Positions 25,906 through 35,338 of a stretch of DNA of 64,000 nucleotides are shown here, piece after piece. The notes beneath the pieces are model-generated. The model worked only from the letters and a program-made list of their open reading frames with translations, was not told the DNA's origin and made no database searches. This DNA is from SpSt-398 sp041752235 (lineage in GTDB: Bacteria; Bacteroidota; Bacteroidia; Chitinophagales; Chitinophagaceae). Every line of letters starts with the position of its first letter. The stretch's first letter is position 1. Position numbers and translations under genes: made by a program. The stretch covers positions 1 to 64,000 of the forward strand of contig JBGSHM010000020.1 of the NCBI GenBank assembly GCA_041752235.1, given 5' to 3'.

Positions 25906-27531
25906 TTGAGTGAAGTATACAAGATATTAAGTTCAAGAATCGCCGGCATTCTGATTCTATTGATCGCCATTGCTAACCGGACGATCAATATCCTCTTTGT
26001 CTCCTACGCCGGGCGCGATAAAATGATCGGTGTAATGCAAAGCAAGAGCTTCCTCGAAGGCAAGGGTTTTGTCATCCCCCAATACTTCTTCACCGCCCCC
26101 GATCAGGTGGTTTATGATGCCACCCCCTACTGGCCTCCCGGTTATCCCCTGTTTCTTTCGCCGTTCTTGAAATTGTTTTCCTTTGATATCTATCAGGCCA
26201 CCACGGCATTTGACTGGGTCTTTGCTATTATCCTGATCTTTTTGATGCGTAAACTGTTACGCGTACTTGATTTTAATAAAGCCGCTATCAACATCGGCAC
26301 TTTGATCGCCGGGTGTTTTGAATATACGTTTATCAGTGAATCATTACCCACCGATCTGCCCGCCTTGGTATTTTTGGTAGCGGCGTTTATTCTGGTCATT
26401 CAATCATTAAAGAATACTGCATCCCGTCCCGGGTATTGGGTGCTGGCCGGATTGTTTCTTTTCTTACCCAATCTCTTTCGCTATGCCTATCCCGCTATAA
26501 CCATCGGCGTACCTGCCGGTATCCTGTTATTGGAATTTATGAATAAGGATAAAGCCGTGCGTATAAGAGGCTGGGTAATGCTCTCCACCGCGCTCGCCTG
26601 TATGGCCCTGTTCTTTTTATACATGAGAACATCCACCGGCATGAGCAATTATGCCCTGCCTACCGAACGGGGGATATTTCCGGGTAATCTTTTGCATTGG
26701 CATCCTTCAGCCCCCGCTTCGTTTATCAATATTGCTTTTCTCAGCAGTCAGGTCATCCTGCGTCTGGGTATTCCCCTCTCCATTTTGCTTACTGCATTGG
26801 AATGGATCAATATACTTGTCTGGGCCCTGCTGGCCGGCTGGTTGGCCTGGTTATTCTTTTTACAAAACTATTTCCGGACCATGGATCCCTGGAAATGGTT
26901 TGTCTGGTTGGGCGCCATCAGTGTGGGAGGTATCTTTCTTTCACTGGGCTATCTTTCCCTTACCTATAAAATGCAGCAGGGTTTTGTGGGTGGTTGGAAT
27001 TATATCTACGAATCACGCTACTACGCCTTTGTCTTTCTTTTTCTCCAGTTCCTTTTTCTCAAAGGATTATCTCAGATTAAAGGCTGGCAGCGCTGGGTTG
27101 TTGCTGCCGCCGGACTCTTACTCTTTATCGAGATCGGGCATAATATTTATTTCCATACCAAGGTGGCCCTGCGTTTCAATGAGCACAAGCAAGCCGTGTA
27201 CCGCGAACAGGATTACAATATGTTTGGAAAATTGCTCGATGAATTAAAGCGATCCGACACCGGTGCCGATATCATCGTTACTTCCTACAAGGATAATTAT
27301 TACCCCTACACGGCCATCTATCACGGGTACAAGGGGTTTATGGATGCGAGGACGCTTCTGCAGTCTCTGCCCGTGGTGAAGAAGAAGACTATATTGGTGT
27401 TGGTATTATACTCCGAGGATGTACCTGCATTTCAATCCTTGCTATCTTCTGAAAATGCAAAGGAGTGGGGGAGGTTTGAGTATACGCGTTTCTATATTGT
27501 TGATTTGGGTGTGGGGGATGACACGAATTAA
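25906..27531 (+). CDS. Multi-TM glycosyltransferase-like membrane protein
   Basis: Integral membrane protein of 541 residues with about ten to eleven TM helices. The first extracytoplasmic loop after TM1 (GRDKMIGVMQSKSFLEGKGF, then YDATPYWPPGYPLFL) has the layout of GT39/ArnT-like lipid-linked sugar transferases, where acidic residues in this loop are catalytic. The C-terminal 110 residues form a soluble domain. The donor and acceptor are unknown. The start is a TTG at 25906 (MSEVYKILSSR) because no ATG lies in frame before conserved sequence. Confidence 0.7.
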   Translation: MSEVYKILSSRIAGILILLIAIANRTINILFVSYAGRDKMIGVMQSKSFLEGKGFVIPQYFFTAPDQVVYDATPYWPPGYPLFLSPFLKLFSFDIYQATTAFDWVFAIILIFLMRKLLRVLDFNKAAINIGTLIAGCFEYTFISESLPTDLPALVFLVAAFILVIQSLKNTASRPGYWVLAGLFLFLPNLFRYAYPAITIGVPAGILLLEFMNKDKAVRIRGWVMLSTALACMALFFLYMRTSTGMSNYALPTERGIFPGNLLHWHPSAPASFINIAFLSSQVILRLGIPLSILLTALEWINILVWALLAGWLAWLFFLQNYFRTMDPWKWFVWLGAISVGGIFLSLGYLSLTYKMQQGFVGGWNYIYESRYYAFVFLFLQFLFLKGLSQIKGWQRWVVAAAGLLLFIEIGHNIYFHTKVALRFNEHKQAVYREQDYNMFGKLLDELKRSDTGADIIVTSYKDNYYPYTAIYHGYKGFMDARTLLQSLPVVKKKTILVLVLYSEDVPAFQSLLSSENAKEWGRFEYTRFYIVDLGVGDDTN

Positions 27532-27590
27532 GACGAATTGAACGAATTACACGAATTATTTTAATGCATGGGTTACGCTGAATTCCGCCC

Positions 27591-27655
27591 CGGTTGGTGT
27601 TTCCCGAAGACCTTCAAACTTATTCTGGCAAAATACACACAGGGAGCACCAACCG
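27591..27655. repeat. Inverted repeat between convergent genes
   Basis: CGGTTGGTGTTTCCC at 27591-27605 pairs with GGGAGCACCAACCG at 27642-27655 (one or two mismatches). It lies between the convergent ends of the membrane glycosyltransferase-like gene and exbD and may serve as a two-way transcript end. Confidence 0.55.
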
Positions 27656-27674
27656 ATTAAACTACGGCGGACAC

Positions 27675-28229
27675 CTAATTGCTTAAAAGGCGCAGTTCAT
27701 CCGCCGAAGGCTTTACGACTGCATATTTAGTTACGCCATTGATCAGCATTTCATCCAACACATCCACCATGTTTTTATAGCTAGCTTCCGGGCCGGCTTT
27801 GATGATGACGACCATTCCTTTTCTTCCTTCCGGGTATTTGCCCGACTGATCTATGGCCAGTTGTTTATCACGTATTACCTGACCGATTCCTTTTTGTGGG
27901 TGATAGTTACTCGAGAAGACCTCCCCGCTTGCCAATGCCTTTTCCGGCATGCCGTGGTAATAATGAATCCTATTCTTTCCATCCAGCAAAATGGTCAGGG
28001 TCAGTCCTTCCCCGGTTGTGTTGGGGGTAATGGTTTTGTCCTGGTCATTCGGCATAAACAGTTTCAGTGCCTGCGGCTCGCCAAGACGGGTCGTAAAAAT
28101 GAAAAAGGTGATCAGCAAAAACCCCAGGTCCACCATGGGGGTCATATCAATCCGCAGATGGGTTTTCTTTTGATGCGAAAACCCCGGCCGGCGGGTAGTG
28201 GAGGGGGTAGTTTCGGGTATGGCAGCCAT
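27675..28229 (-). CDS. ExbD/TolR family biopolymer transport protein
   Basis: Protein of 184 residues with one N-terminal TM helix preceded by a cytoplasmic tail (HLRIDMTPMVDLGFLLITFF), including the Asp of the TM that conducts protons in ExbD, and a periplasmic domain. With ExbB and TonB it would energise outer-membrane receptors such as the SusC and barrel proteins in this window. No exbB or tonB is adjacent, so it is a solitary copy, which is common in this phylum. The gene is followed by 0.8 kb of non-coding repeats on its upstream side. Confidence 0.88.
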   Translation of the reverse strand: MAAIPETTPSTTRRPGFSHQKKTHLRIDMTPMVDLGFLLITFFIFTTRLGEPQALKLFMPNDQDKTITPNTTGEGLTLTILLDGKNRIHYYHGMPEKALASGEVFSSNYHPQKGIGQVIRDKQLAIDQSGKYPEGRKGMVVIIKAGPEASYKNMVDVLDEMLINGVTKYAVVKPSADELRLLSN

Positions 28230-28342
28230 AATGGTTTATCAATAAGATACAAAGGGGACTGTTTTCCATATATCAATCAGCATCACCAAGTACCCCAAAA
28301 CCCACCACGCGATTTATTTCATTAAACCCATTTGCTGTTCCC

Positions 28343-28600
28343 GTGCTCCGCAGGAGCACCATACTTGTACCCCGAGATAAGAGGGCATTCCCGCGCTCTG
28401 TAAGAGCGCTACAACAATAATTTTGGTGGTGAAATGTAGTTGGTGTTCCCTGTCATCCATTATAATTGAAATGTCTTCTGATAGCCGTGAAACGCCAACA
28501 AAGGCGGGGCTAGCCCGCAGGGCTTAAACCATCAATAGCCCCCGGTGCAAACGGGGGTATGCGATACGTATGCAAAACCCAACCCTGTAGGGGTTGAACT
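28343..28600. repeat. Cluster of five short hairpins (REP-like array)
   Basis: Within a gene-free stretch (28230-29016) are GTGCTCC-gca-GGAGCAC (28343-28359) and GCGCTCT-gta-AGAGCGC (28393-28409), both preceded by TTCCC. They are followed by a GGGCTAGCCC palindrome near 28507, CCCCCG/CGGGGG near 28540 and CAACCC/GGGTTG near 28580. These resemble REP elements of Bacteroidota that are mobilised in trans by RAYT transposases. No such gene is in the window. The rest of the stretch shows no open reading frame worth calling. Confidence 0.6.
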
Positions 28601-28792
28601 TGTATTCCTCAAAAAAACCTCCCGATAGACATGAATTCATGGAACCCCCAAACACCACACCAAATCTCTGTGTCTCTGAGGTTTCTTTACACCCCCGAAA
28701 CCCTATCCTCAATTCCTACGCTGATCTCTGAAAAGTTCCGACTGCATAGAAACTGGTTTGACCTTAGCCTGCTGAACTATACTGGTTAGAGT

Positions 28793-28927
28793 TTAACTGT
28801 ATAAGGCTACGGCCAGCAAAGAACAGGCTAAGGGCAGCGTGGTTTAGCTTAGAACACTCTAAGGACAGCGGGGTCTTACTGTACAAGGCTACGTCCAACG
28901 GGGAACATGCTAAGGATAGCAGGGGTT
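28793..28927. repeat. Degenerate tandem repeat
   Basis: Units of the kind CTAAGGnnAGCnnGG recur four or more times with a period of roughly 23 and 46 nt (for example AAGGCTACGGCCAGCAAAG and AAGGCTACGTCCAACGGGG). The region has stops in all frames and lies about 90 bp before the end of the TlpA-like gene. Confidence 0.55.
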
Positions 28928-29016
28928 AAAAGCATTAGACTAAATCGACCCAGAATCAGTTTTTAATTCAATATTAGTCAACGATAGCATAAATACCCCC
29001 ATTCCAATACCTTGCC

Positions 29017-30390
29017 TTAGATTCTAGGATCCCGTATTACAATCGCTGGCATTTCCCTTTCTCCCCTTTCTAAAATCAAGCCTTGCTTAACCAGTTCGCT
29101 TTTAATATCATCCAAATTGGACATCATGGCATCAATTTCCAGATCAATGTTGAAATCAATTCCCGTTTCATCGATAAATGGAGGCTCTTGTTCATGATAT
29201 CCAGCAACTATCCGAATTATTTGCTGAATGGATACGTTTTTCAATACATATCCTGAATGAGTTCCATCCACAACTTCAATCGCACCCTTACTTTTTAATT
29301 TACTTTTTGCTTCTTCTGAGATCTTCAATGACCAATATGGCACTTTTTGAACCCCCGTACTGACATCATAACCAAAATAATTTTTTAGGTCCCGTTGCAT
29401 TGTCTCCATCAAATACGACCGGGTAGCTTTTCCCTTTGGGACCATCAAACTGTAATTATAAACACCCTCTCCGGTCTGAAAATCATATCTAAATAATGAC
29501 GAATCCATAAGTTTTAATACCGGCATGTGAAACACTTCATCATACCTATTTACGATATTAATTTCTTCCCCGAAATAGGCATATTCATACAGCCATTCCA
29601 GGATTGCGCCCGTAACCTGGAATAGTCCTTTATCATCATACCCCTCCACTACATCATCTGTTACGAGGCAGTCAATGCTTCTGAGAATACTTTGCCTGGT
29701 AGTTGGATCCCACTTAGTAAGCAATGACCTGTGCAGGAACTCTCTTTCATCACCGCCATTACCATCTATCAACAATGGCTTATTATACATATAAGAGTTC
29801 AATATACTGGATATTCCCGCGGAACTTCGGTCCGAAAAATCAAAAGTTTTGCCTTCAATAAACGATTTGATGTTATCCGAAGTCAGATCCGCAGAAGTTG
29901 TAACAGCTTTGACAATTCCTTTGTTATTTATCCATACGAGAAATGGCACATACTCTATCTTCCATTGCTCAAAAATTTGCGCATCATAAGTCACGGGTAA
30001 TTCAAGCTTCAACTTCTCCCGGTACTTTTCATACGCTTTCTCAACATCTCCTCCTCGTCTCAAATCCCCGACTAATATTATATCCACTCTATCTTTGAAC
30101 TCATCCAGCAGCATGTTCGTTTTTGGGAAGCTTGCAAAACATGAGCTGCACCATTTTGAAAAAAAATCCAATATTACCCATTTGCCCTGTAAATCCTTGT
30201 TCGTTACATTCTCCTTTGCATAGTACCTTATATTTTTTAGCGCAAACTCAGGAATCACTTTTCCAATTTCAGGATATAATCCTTGATCGTAATTTTGTCC
30301 AATGGAAGCTGAGCTATTTACTATCATTAATAGAAGCACTGATACTATTCCCCTGAAAATTATTTTTATCCAGTTTCTCCTGTCTTGCAT
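29017..30390 (-). CDS. TlpA-like thioredoxin protein with a DUF3738-like C-terminus
   Basis: Envelope protein of 457 residues with an N-terminal signal or anchor (residues about 8-30). Residues 40-190 form a thioredoxin-fold TlpA/AhpC domain with the redox motif Trp80-Cys81-Ser-Ser-Cys84. The C-terminal 170 residues (from YSLMVPKGKATRSYL to the end) resemble the DUF3738 type of soil-bacterium proteins. Bacteroidota often place such proteins next to SusC/SusD pairs under FecR control. Here it is 108 bp downstream of susD on the same strand. It probably acts in periplasmic disulfide exchange linked to the imported substrate, which is inference. Confidence 0.8.
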   Translation of the reverse strand: MQDRRNWIKIIFRGIVSVLLLMIVNSSASIGQNYDQGLYPEIGKVIPEFALKNIRYYAKENVTNKDLQGKWVILDFFSKWCSSCFASFPKTNMLLDEFKDRVDIILVGDLRRGGDVEKAYEKYREKLKLELPVTYDAQIFEQWKIEYVPFLVWINNKGIVKAVTTSADLTSDNIKSFIEGKTFDFSDRSSAGISSILNSYMYNKPLLIDGNGGDEREFLHRSLLTKWDPTTRQSILRSIDCLVTDDVVEGYDDKGLFQVTGAILEWLYEYAYFGEEINIVNRYDEVFHMPVLKLMDSSLFRYDFQTGEGVYNYSLMVPKGKATRSYLMETMQRDLKNYFGYDVSTGVQKVPYWSLKISEEAKSKLKSKGAIEVVDGTHSGYVLKNVSIQQIIRIVAGYHEQEPPFIDETGIDFNIDLEIDAMMSNLDDIKSELVKQGLILERGEREMPAIVIRDPRI

Positions 30391-30498
30391 ACCAAATAAT
30401 TTTAGTTTCTAAATAAGAAGCAAGCTAATTGTGTCATTAAGTGAATAATTTTAACTCCATACATTTATGGACCAGTATATGCCAGCGGTACTTAGAAA

Positions 30499-31878
30499 TT
30501 AATACCCTGCATTCTGGGTCATGTTAGGATTAATAATCAATTCTCTTTCAGGAATGGGATATAAGGTGTCTGTTGGCTGCCAATTAGGGGCTTTAATTGA
30601 ACTAAGTACTGCATCGGCCTTGGAGTATCTCTTTAAATCAAACCAACGGTGCCCCCATTCAGTAAATAATTCAACACGCCGTTCATTTTCAATAGCCTGA
30701 AGCAAGGTTGATTTATCATTCGCGCCTGTATTTGATAACCCGGCCCTTGCCCGGATCACATTCAGATCAGCTTGTGAACCGCTAATATTATTTAGCTGTG
30801 CTCTTGCTTCTGAACGAATTAGGTATTGTTCACCTAATCTGAGAGTTGTTGAATATTCTGTCTTTGTGGTATTTACGAATATTTTATACTTAAATGCATG
30901 ATAAAATGTTTGCCCCCCATCGGTAAAGCTCTTTACCCAATTATCTTTACGATTATCACCAGGTTCAAATGAGTTAACTAATTCATCTGATAAGAGGGTC
31001 CCTGACAGGGTGAATGTCCCAAAAATTGGTATAAAGTAAGCCCCTTCTGTAGCATTAATAGAACCGTTAGTACTTGGAAAAAATTGCAAAATTGTTTCTG
31101 AACTGTTGGCCAAAAACACGGCATTAAGATCACTGTTTAGCGTATATAAAGCCGTATTGTTGATCACTTTGCTTGATTCGGTTTCCGCCTTTTGCCAGTC
31201 TTTTCTGTATAAGTAAGCTCTTGCCAATAAAGCAATAGCTGATGATTTATTTATCCTTACCCTTCCAGCGGTGACATAGTTGTCTTCTAATAAATTCTGG
31301 GCTTTCACCAAATCCTCAATTATTAAAGCATATACATTTTCCACCTTTCCCCTTGGCTCAATACCGCTTACCCTGAAATCAGTCGTAGTAATTATGGGAA
31401 CCTCATCAAAAAAATTAACCAGATAAAAAAAACAAGCCGCTCTCATAAATCTAGTTTCACCCTCAAGCTGATGTTTTAATTGGGTTGTCAGAAGAATAGA
31501 TTTTTCCAATCCTTCCAAAATGCTATTTGCCTGGTTAATAGTTGAATATAAATTGTCCCAAAGTCTGTTAGTGTAACTATTGTTGGGGTGTATCCTATTT
31601 TCATAAAACTGTATCTGGTTTTGATCCCAGGTGGATAGGCTTTTTAATTCATCTGAAGATAGGCCCGTTGCTGAAGCAACATAATACCCAAAATTCCACA
31701 ATTTTAAATACAGGCCGAGCACAGCGCTTGTTGCAGTTGCATCCTCTTCAAAAATAAGTTTTGTACTTAGTTCTTTGGCAGGCGGGTCAATAGCCACAAA
31801 CTTTTTGCAGTTTAAATTCAAAAAGACTGTCGCCAACATGAAGCAGATGTAAATATTTTTCTTTAACTGTTTTATCAT
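30499..31878 (-). CDS. SusD/RagB family outer-membrane lipoprotein
   Basis: Protein of 459 residues with lipoprotein leader ending in LNLNCKK (lipid-anchored Cys24 or so). It has the SusD pattern of TPR-like helices (RLWDNLYSTINQANSILEGL, EGETRFMRAACFFYLVNFFD, SSAIALLARAYLYRKDWQKA) and the C-terminal RRVELFTEWGHRWFDLKRYS and YPIPERELIINPNMTQN. It forms the lid of the SusC transporter encoded 21 bp upstream and captures the substrate, which cannot be told from sequence. Confidence 0.95.
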   Translation of the reverse strand: MIKQLKKNIYICFMLATVFLNLNCKKFVAIDPPAKELSTKLIFEEDATATSAVLGLYLKLWNFGYYVASATGLSSDELKSLSTWDQNQIQFYENRIHPNNSYTNRLWDNLYSTINQANSILEGLEKSILLTTQLKHQLEGETRFMRAACFFYLVNFFDEVPIITTTDFRVSGIEPRGKVENVYALIIEDLVKAQNLLEDNYVTAGRVRINKSSAIALLARAYLYRKDWQKAETESSKVINNTALYTLNSDLNAVFLANSSETILQFFPSTNGSINATEGAYFIPIFGTFTLSGTLLSDELVNSFEPGDNRKDNWVKSFTDGGQTFYHAFKYKIFVNTTKTEYSTTLRLGEQYLIRSEARAQLNNISGSQADLNVIRARAGLSNTGANDKSTLLQAIENERRVELFTEWGHRWFDLKRYSKADAVLSSIKAPNWQPTDTLYPIPERELIINPNMTQNAGY

Positions 31879-31899
31879 AATTATTTATTTTAAAACTTT

Positions 31900-34800
31900 T
31901 TACAATTCTAACCGAATGCCAGTGGTAATCATCTTTACGGGAGGAAGCAAACCCATCGTTTCCGGGTCCAAGAATTTATACTTTGTAATTACAAAGAGAT
32001 TTTGAGCCTGTATATAAATACTCAGGCTTTGAATCTTGGATTTCTTAGTTAACACATCTGGTAGCTTATAGGAAAGAGAAATATTCTTTAGCCGGACAAA
32101 TGAAGCATTGACGAATGATGCGTTACTAAAGGCATATCGGCTGTACGGAGAAGCGGCACTACCGGTAGTAAATCTTTGAATATCTGTTATATCTCCAGGC
32201 TTTTGCCAGCGATCCATTGCAATTACCGGCTGATTGCTTATTCCTCCCGGGGCTATATTTAAGAATCCTCCCTGGTATCCGGTCCTCGTTTGTTTAACAA
32301 ACTGAAACAAGAAATCCAATGTCAGTCTTTTATAGTTTATTTGATTTTGTACCCCACCAAAATACTCCCTGCCTGTTCTGATGATTTCTTTTGTATCATT
32401 TGGGTTTGATATACTCCCATCACTATCAAAATCCACAAACTGGTAAATCCCCTGATCATTTACTCCGTTATACCCATAAACCAATGCGATATTTAACGGT
32501 TCTCCTACCACATATGTATTTGCATAATTTGAACCTTCAATGCCCGGAAATTTTACCAGCTTATTCCTTGGAATTGTTAAATTCATGGAAGTTGCCCACA
32601 AAAAATTTTTCGTTCTTATGTTTATGGTATTTATTTCAACTTCAAATCCCTTATTTTCAATTATTGCATCCAGGTTTGCTGTGATAGAGGTAAATCCTGT
32701 AGCACTTGGTAAAGGATATTCTACCAGTTGATTTGAAGAGCGGTTGCGATAATAGTAGCCGTTCAAGTTGATCCGCTCATTCAAAAAGCCAAGTTCAAGT
32801 CCTATTTCCAGCTTTCTTATTTGCTCCCATTTGTACCCTTCGTTCGGTAATCTGACTGGGGTCAATGGCACTCCATTCTGATAGACTACAGGCTCTGCTC
32901 TATAGGTGCTTAAATATTCATAATTGCCAATCTGGTCATTACCTGTAATTCCGTAGCTACCCCTAATCTTACCAAAGCTTAAAAATGACAGGTTTGAAAA
33001 AAACTTCTCTTTAGAAAACAACCAGGCTAGGCCCACTGCTCCAAAATTCCCGAAACGATTGTCCGGTCCGAACCTGCTGGACCCATCCCTTCTTCCCGTA
33101 AGGTTAAGCAAATATTTATCTTCAAGGTTTAATCCCAGGCGGGCATATAAAGCCGTATACCTGTATTCCGAAAACTCATCTCTTTCTAGTGTCACACTTG
33201 TTGCCGCCCTTGTATTATTAATTAGTGCATCGCTGGCAAATCCACTGGCAACGATGAGAGTCCCCTTATTAATTGATTCCCGGAATGTTCCTCCTGCTAA
33301 TGCTTCTACTTTTAACTTGCCAAATTTTTTTTCATAGTTTATTTGTGGTTCAATGATCCAGGTTTTCACTTCATTGTTGCCTATCTGAACTTCCCCTGTT
33401 GCCACTACTACTGGAGAATAAGACGCAAGAGGAGTCGTTCTTTTTATGTCTCCGATCAGTAAATTATAACCTGCATTACTTTGTATTTTAAGGCCGGGGA
33501 TTATTTCATAAACCAGGCTCAGGCTGGTTAAAAGACTTGTGGTTTTGCTGTTGTAATTTTTCAATAACTCGGCATATGGATTATTCCAGGTTCCACCTTG
33601 CCAGTTCAATTTTCCATCAGCATCAAATGCGGCCGGAGCATTAGGTGGCAGAATCATGGCCTGGCCGGTCAGATCATTAAATGGAAGGGTGCTGCTTTCC
33701 CTTACTATATTATTCTTAATTGAAATACTCAACTTTTTGTTCAAAGCAGTATGAGTTCCCCCGAAATTCAATGATCCCTTTCGATATGGAAAATTACCCG
33801 GGAATACGGTGGTTTCACTAAGATAACCACCGCCAACAAAAAACTTTGACAATTCACTGCCTCCGGAAACAGACACATTAGCATTTGTAATCTCTGCAGT
33901 TCCCCCAATTAACTCCTTCTGCCAATCAGTATAACGGTTTTGATCCCAAAGCAACAAATCCGGTGCATTATTTACTGTAGGAGTTTCGTTGTCATTAGCA
34001 AAGGCTTCATTTCGCATTTCCAGGTATTGCTGAGTATTAAGCAATTCAATCCTGTTAGAGGCTTTTCCTGTACCCTTATAGAAATTAATATCAATTGCCG
34101 CCCCAATTTTTTTGACATTTTTAGTTGTAATCAATATCACTCCATTGGCTCCCAATGAACCATAAATGGCCGTTGCATCCGCATCCTTCAATATTTCAAT
34201 GCTTTCTATATCAGAAGGATTAATTATGTTGAGAGGAACAGGGAAAATACTACTAGCAGCCAGATTACTTAAATTTTGAGACGGATATGGGATACCGTCT
34301 ATCACAAACAACGGGTCATTGCCATTAAATCTAAGGCTATTTTGCCCTCTTATCTGAAGATTCCTGAAATTGCCTCCAGGAACACCTGAAACTTGCTCAA
34401 TATTTAGCCCGGCCACACGGCCTTGCAATGCAAGAATCAGATTATTCACCGGCTGCTTTTCAATTTCTTTTGAGGTAATTTTAGTGATATTTCCAGTACT
34501 TGTTCTTTTCTCACTGGTCCAGTAACCCGTGCTAACTGTTACAGACTCTCCTTCCGTTACTTTTGTTTTTGCCCTGATTTCCAAGTCCGTTCTGCCATTA
34601 ATTTTTACTTCCATCGTTTCTACGCTAACTGCAGTGATAACCAACGTAGCGTTTTCATCTACATTAGACAATGTAAAATATCCGTTGACATCAGAACTAA
34701 CCATGTTGTTGGTTCCCTTAACAGTAATAGTTGCTATAACCCCATCTCCATTTTCATTTACTACCCGGCCTTTTACTTCTATTTGAGGATGAACTACTTC

Positions 34801-35193
34801 CCTGACCGGGCTATCCGTCTTTGGCTTTATGACAATCGTTTTTTCTATTATGCTAAAAGTCAGGGGTTGATTTTTAAAGAGTGTAGTTAGTGCTTCATGC
34901 AAGTCTACAGACATTAACTCAATAGTAATAGGTTCTGCCCTCTGTAACATTTCATCGTTGTACAAAAAGTAATAGCCGGTTTGCCTCTTTATTTCTTTAA
35001 ATACTTTTTCCAACCGGGCATTTTTCTCAGAAAGGGTCACTTTCTGGCTGTACCCGTTGGCACTGGCTGAAAGGCAGGCCGTAAGCAAGATGATGGCTGT
35101 AATTTTCATTATCAACAGCGCCTGCCTCGCCGGCAGGCAGGTTTTGGTGAAGCCTCGCAGGAGGGCAAGGGAATAATGAGCCTTTAAATCCAT
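31900..35193 (-). CDS. SusC/RagA TonB-linked receptor with STN domain
   Basis: Outer-membrane transporter of 1,097 residues. After an extended leader comes an STN signalling domain (residues about 55-125, KVTLSEKNARLEKVFKEIK), then a CarboxypepD_reg domain (IEVKGRVVNENGDGVIATIT), the plug with ALQGRVAGLNIEQVSGVPGG and IEILKDADATAIYGSLGANG, and the C-terminal beta barrel. The STN domain contacts the FecR protein encoded upstream, giving surface signalling to the ECF sigma factor. The leader contains seven extra residues (CLPARQA) encoded by a 21-bp palindrome inserted in frame. SusD follows after 21 bp. Confidence 0.95.
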   Translation of the reverse strand: MDLKAHYSLALLRGFTKTCLPARQALLIMKITAIILLTACLSASANGYSQKVTLSEKNARLEKVFKEIKRQTGYYFLYNDEMLQRAEPITIELMSVDLHEALTTLFKNQPLTFSIIEKTIVIKPKTDSPVREVVHPQIEVKGRVVNENGDGVIATITVKGTNNMVSSDVNGYFTLSNVDENATLVITAVSVETMEVKINGRTDLEIRAKTKVTEGESVTVSTGYWTSEKRTSTGNITKITSKEIEKQPVNNLILALQGRVAGLNIEQVSGVPGGNFRNLQIRGQNSLRFNGNDPLFVIDGIPYPSQNLSNLAASSIFPVPLNIINPSDIESIEILKDADATAIYGSLGANGVILITTKNVKKIGAAIDINFYKGTGKASNRIELLNTQQYLEMRNEAFANDNETPTVNNAPDLLLWDQNRYTDWQKELIGGTAEITNANVSVSGGSELSKFFVGGGYLSETTVFPGNFPYRKGSLNFGGTHTALNKKLSISIKNNIVRESSTLPFNDLTGQAMILPPNAPAAFDADGKLNWQGGTWNNPYAELLKNYNSKTTSLLTSLSLVYEIIPGLKIQSNAGYNLLIGDIKRTTPLASYSPVVVATGEVQIGNNEVKTWIIEPQINYEKKFGKLKVEALAGGTFRESINKGTLIVASGFASDALINNTRAATSVTLERDEFSEYRYTALYARLGLNLEDKYLLNLTGRRDGSSRFGPDNRFGNFGAVGLAWLFSKEKFFSNLSFLSFGKIRGSYGITGNDQIGNYEYLSTYRAEPVVYQNGVPLTPVRLPNEGYKWEQIRKLEIGLELGFLNERINLNGYYYRNRSSNQLVEYPLPSATGFTSITANLDAIIENKGFEVEINTINIRTKNFLWATSMNLTIPRNKLVKFPGIEGSNYANTYVVGEPLNIALVYGYNGVNDQGIYQFVDFDSDGSISNPNDTKEIIRTGREYFGGVQNQINYKRLTLDFLFQFVKQTRTGYQGGFLNIAPGGISNQPVIAMDRWQKPGDITDIQRFTTGSAASPYSRYAFSNASFVNASFVRLKNISLSYKLPDVLTKKSKIQSLSIYIQAQNLFVITKYKFLDPETMGLLPPVKMITTGIRLEL
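35120..35140. repeat. 21-bp palindrome inserted in the SusC leader
   Basis: CCTGCC-TCGCCGGCA-GGCAGG is a Bacteroidota-type CCTGCC/GGCAGG palindrome. Its length is a multiple of three. On the minus strand it encodes CLPARQA between FTKT and LLIMKITAI of the leader, where related SusC leaders commonly read straight through. Confidence 0.7.
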
Positions 35194-35338
35194 AATTTTG
35201 TTTTAGTTTGGGTTAAACAAGAATCAGTCCGTCGAACGATTGAATAAATGGGTTAGCCCAAGCAGCCGGCCAGGAGTGTGCAACCACTTCTGGCTTTTTG
35301 TTTTTGCCAACATATGAACTATTGTTTTCAACAGGTAA

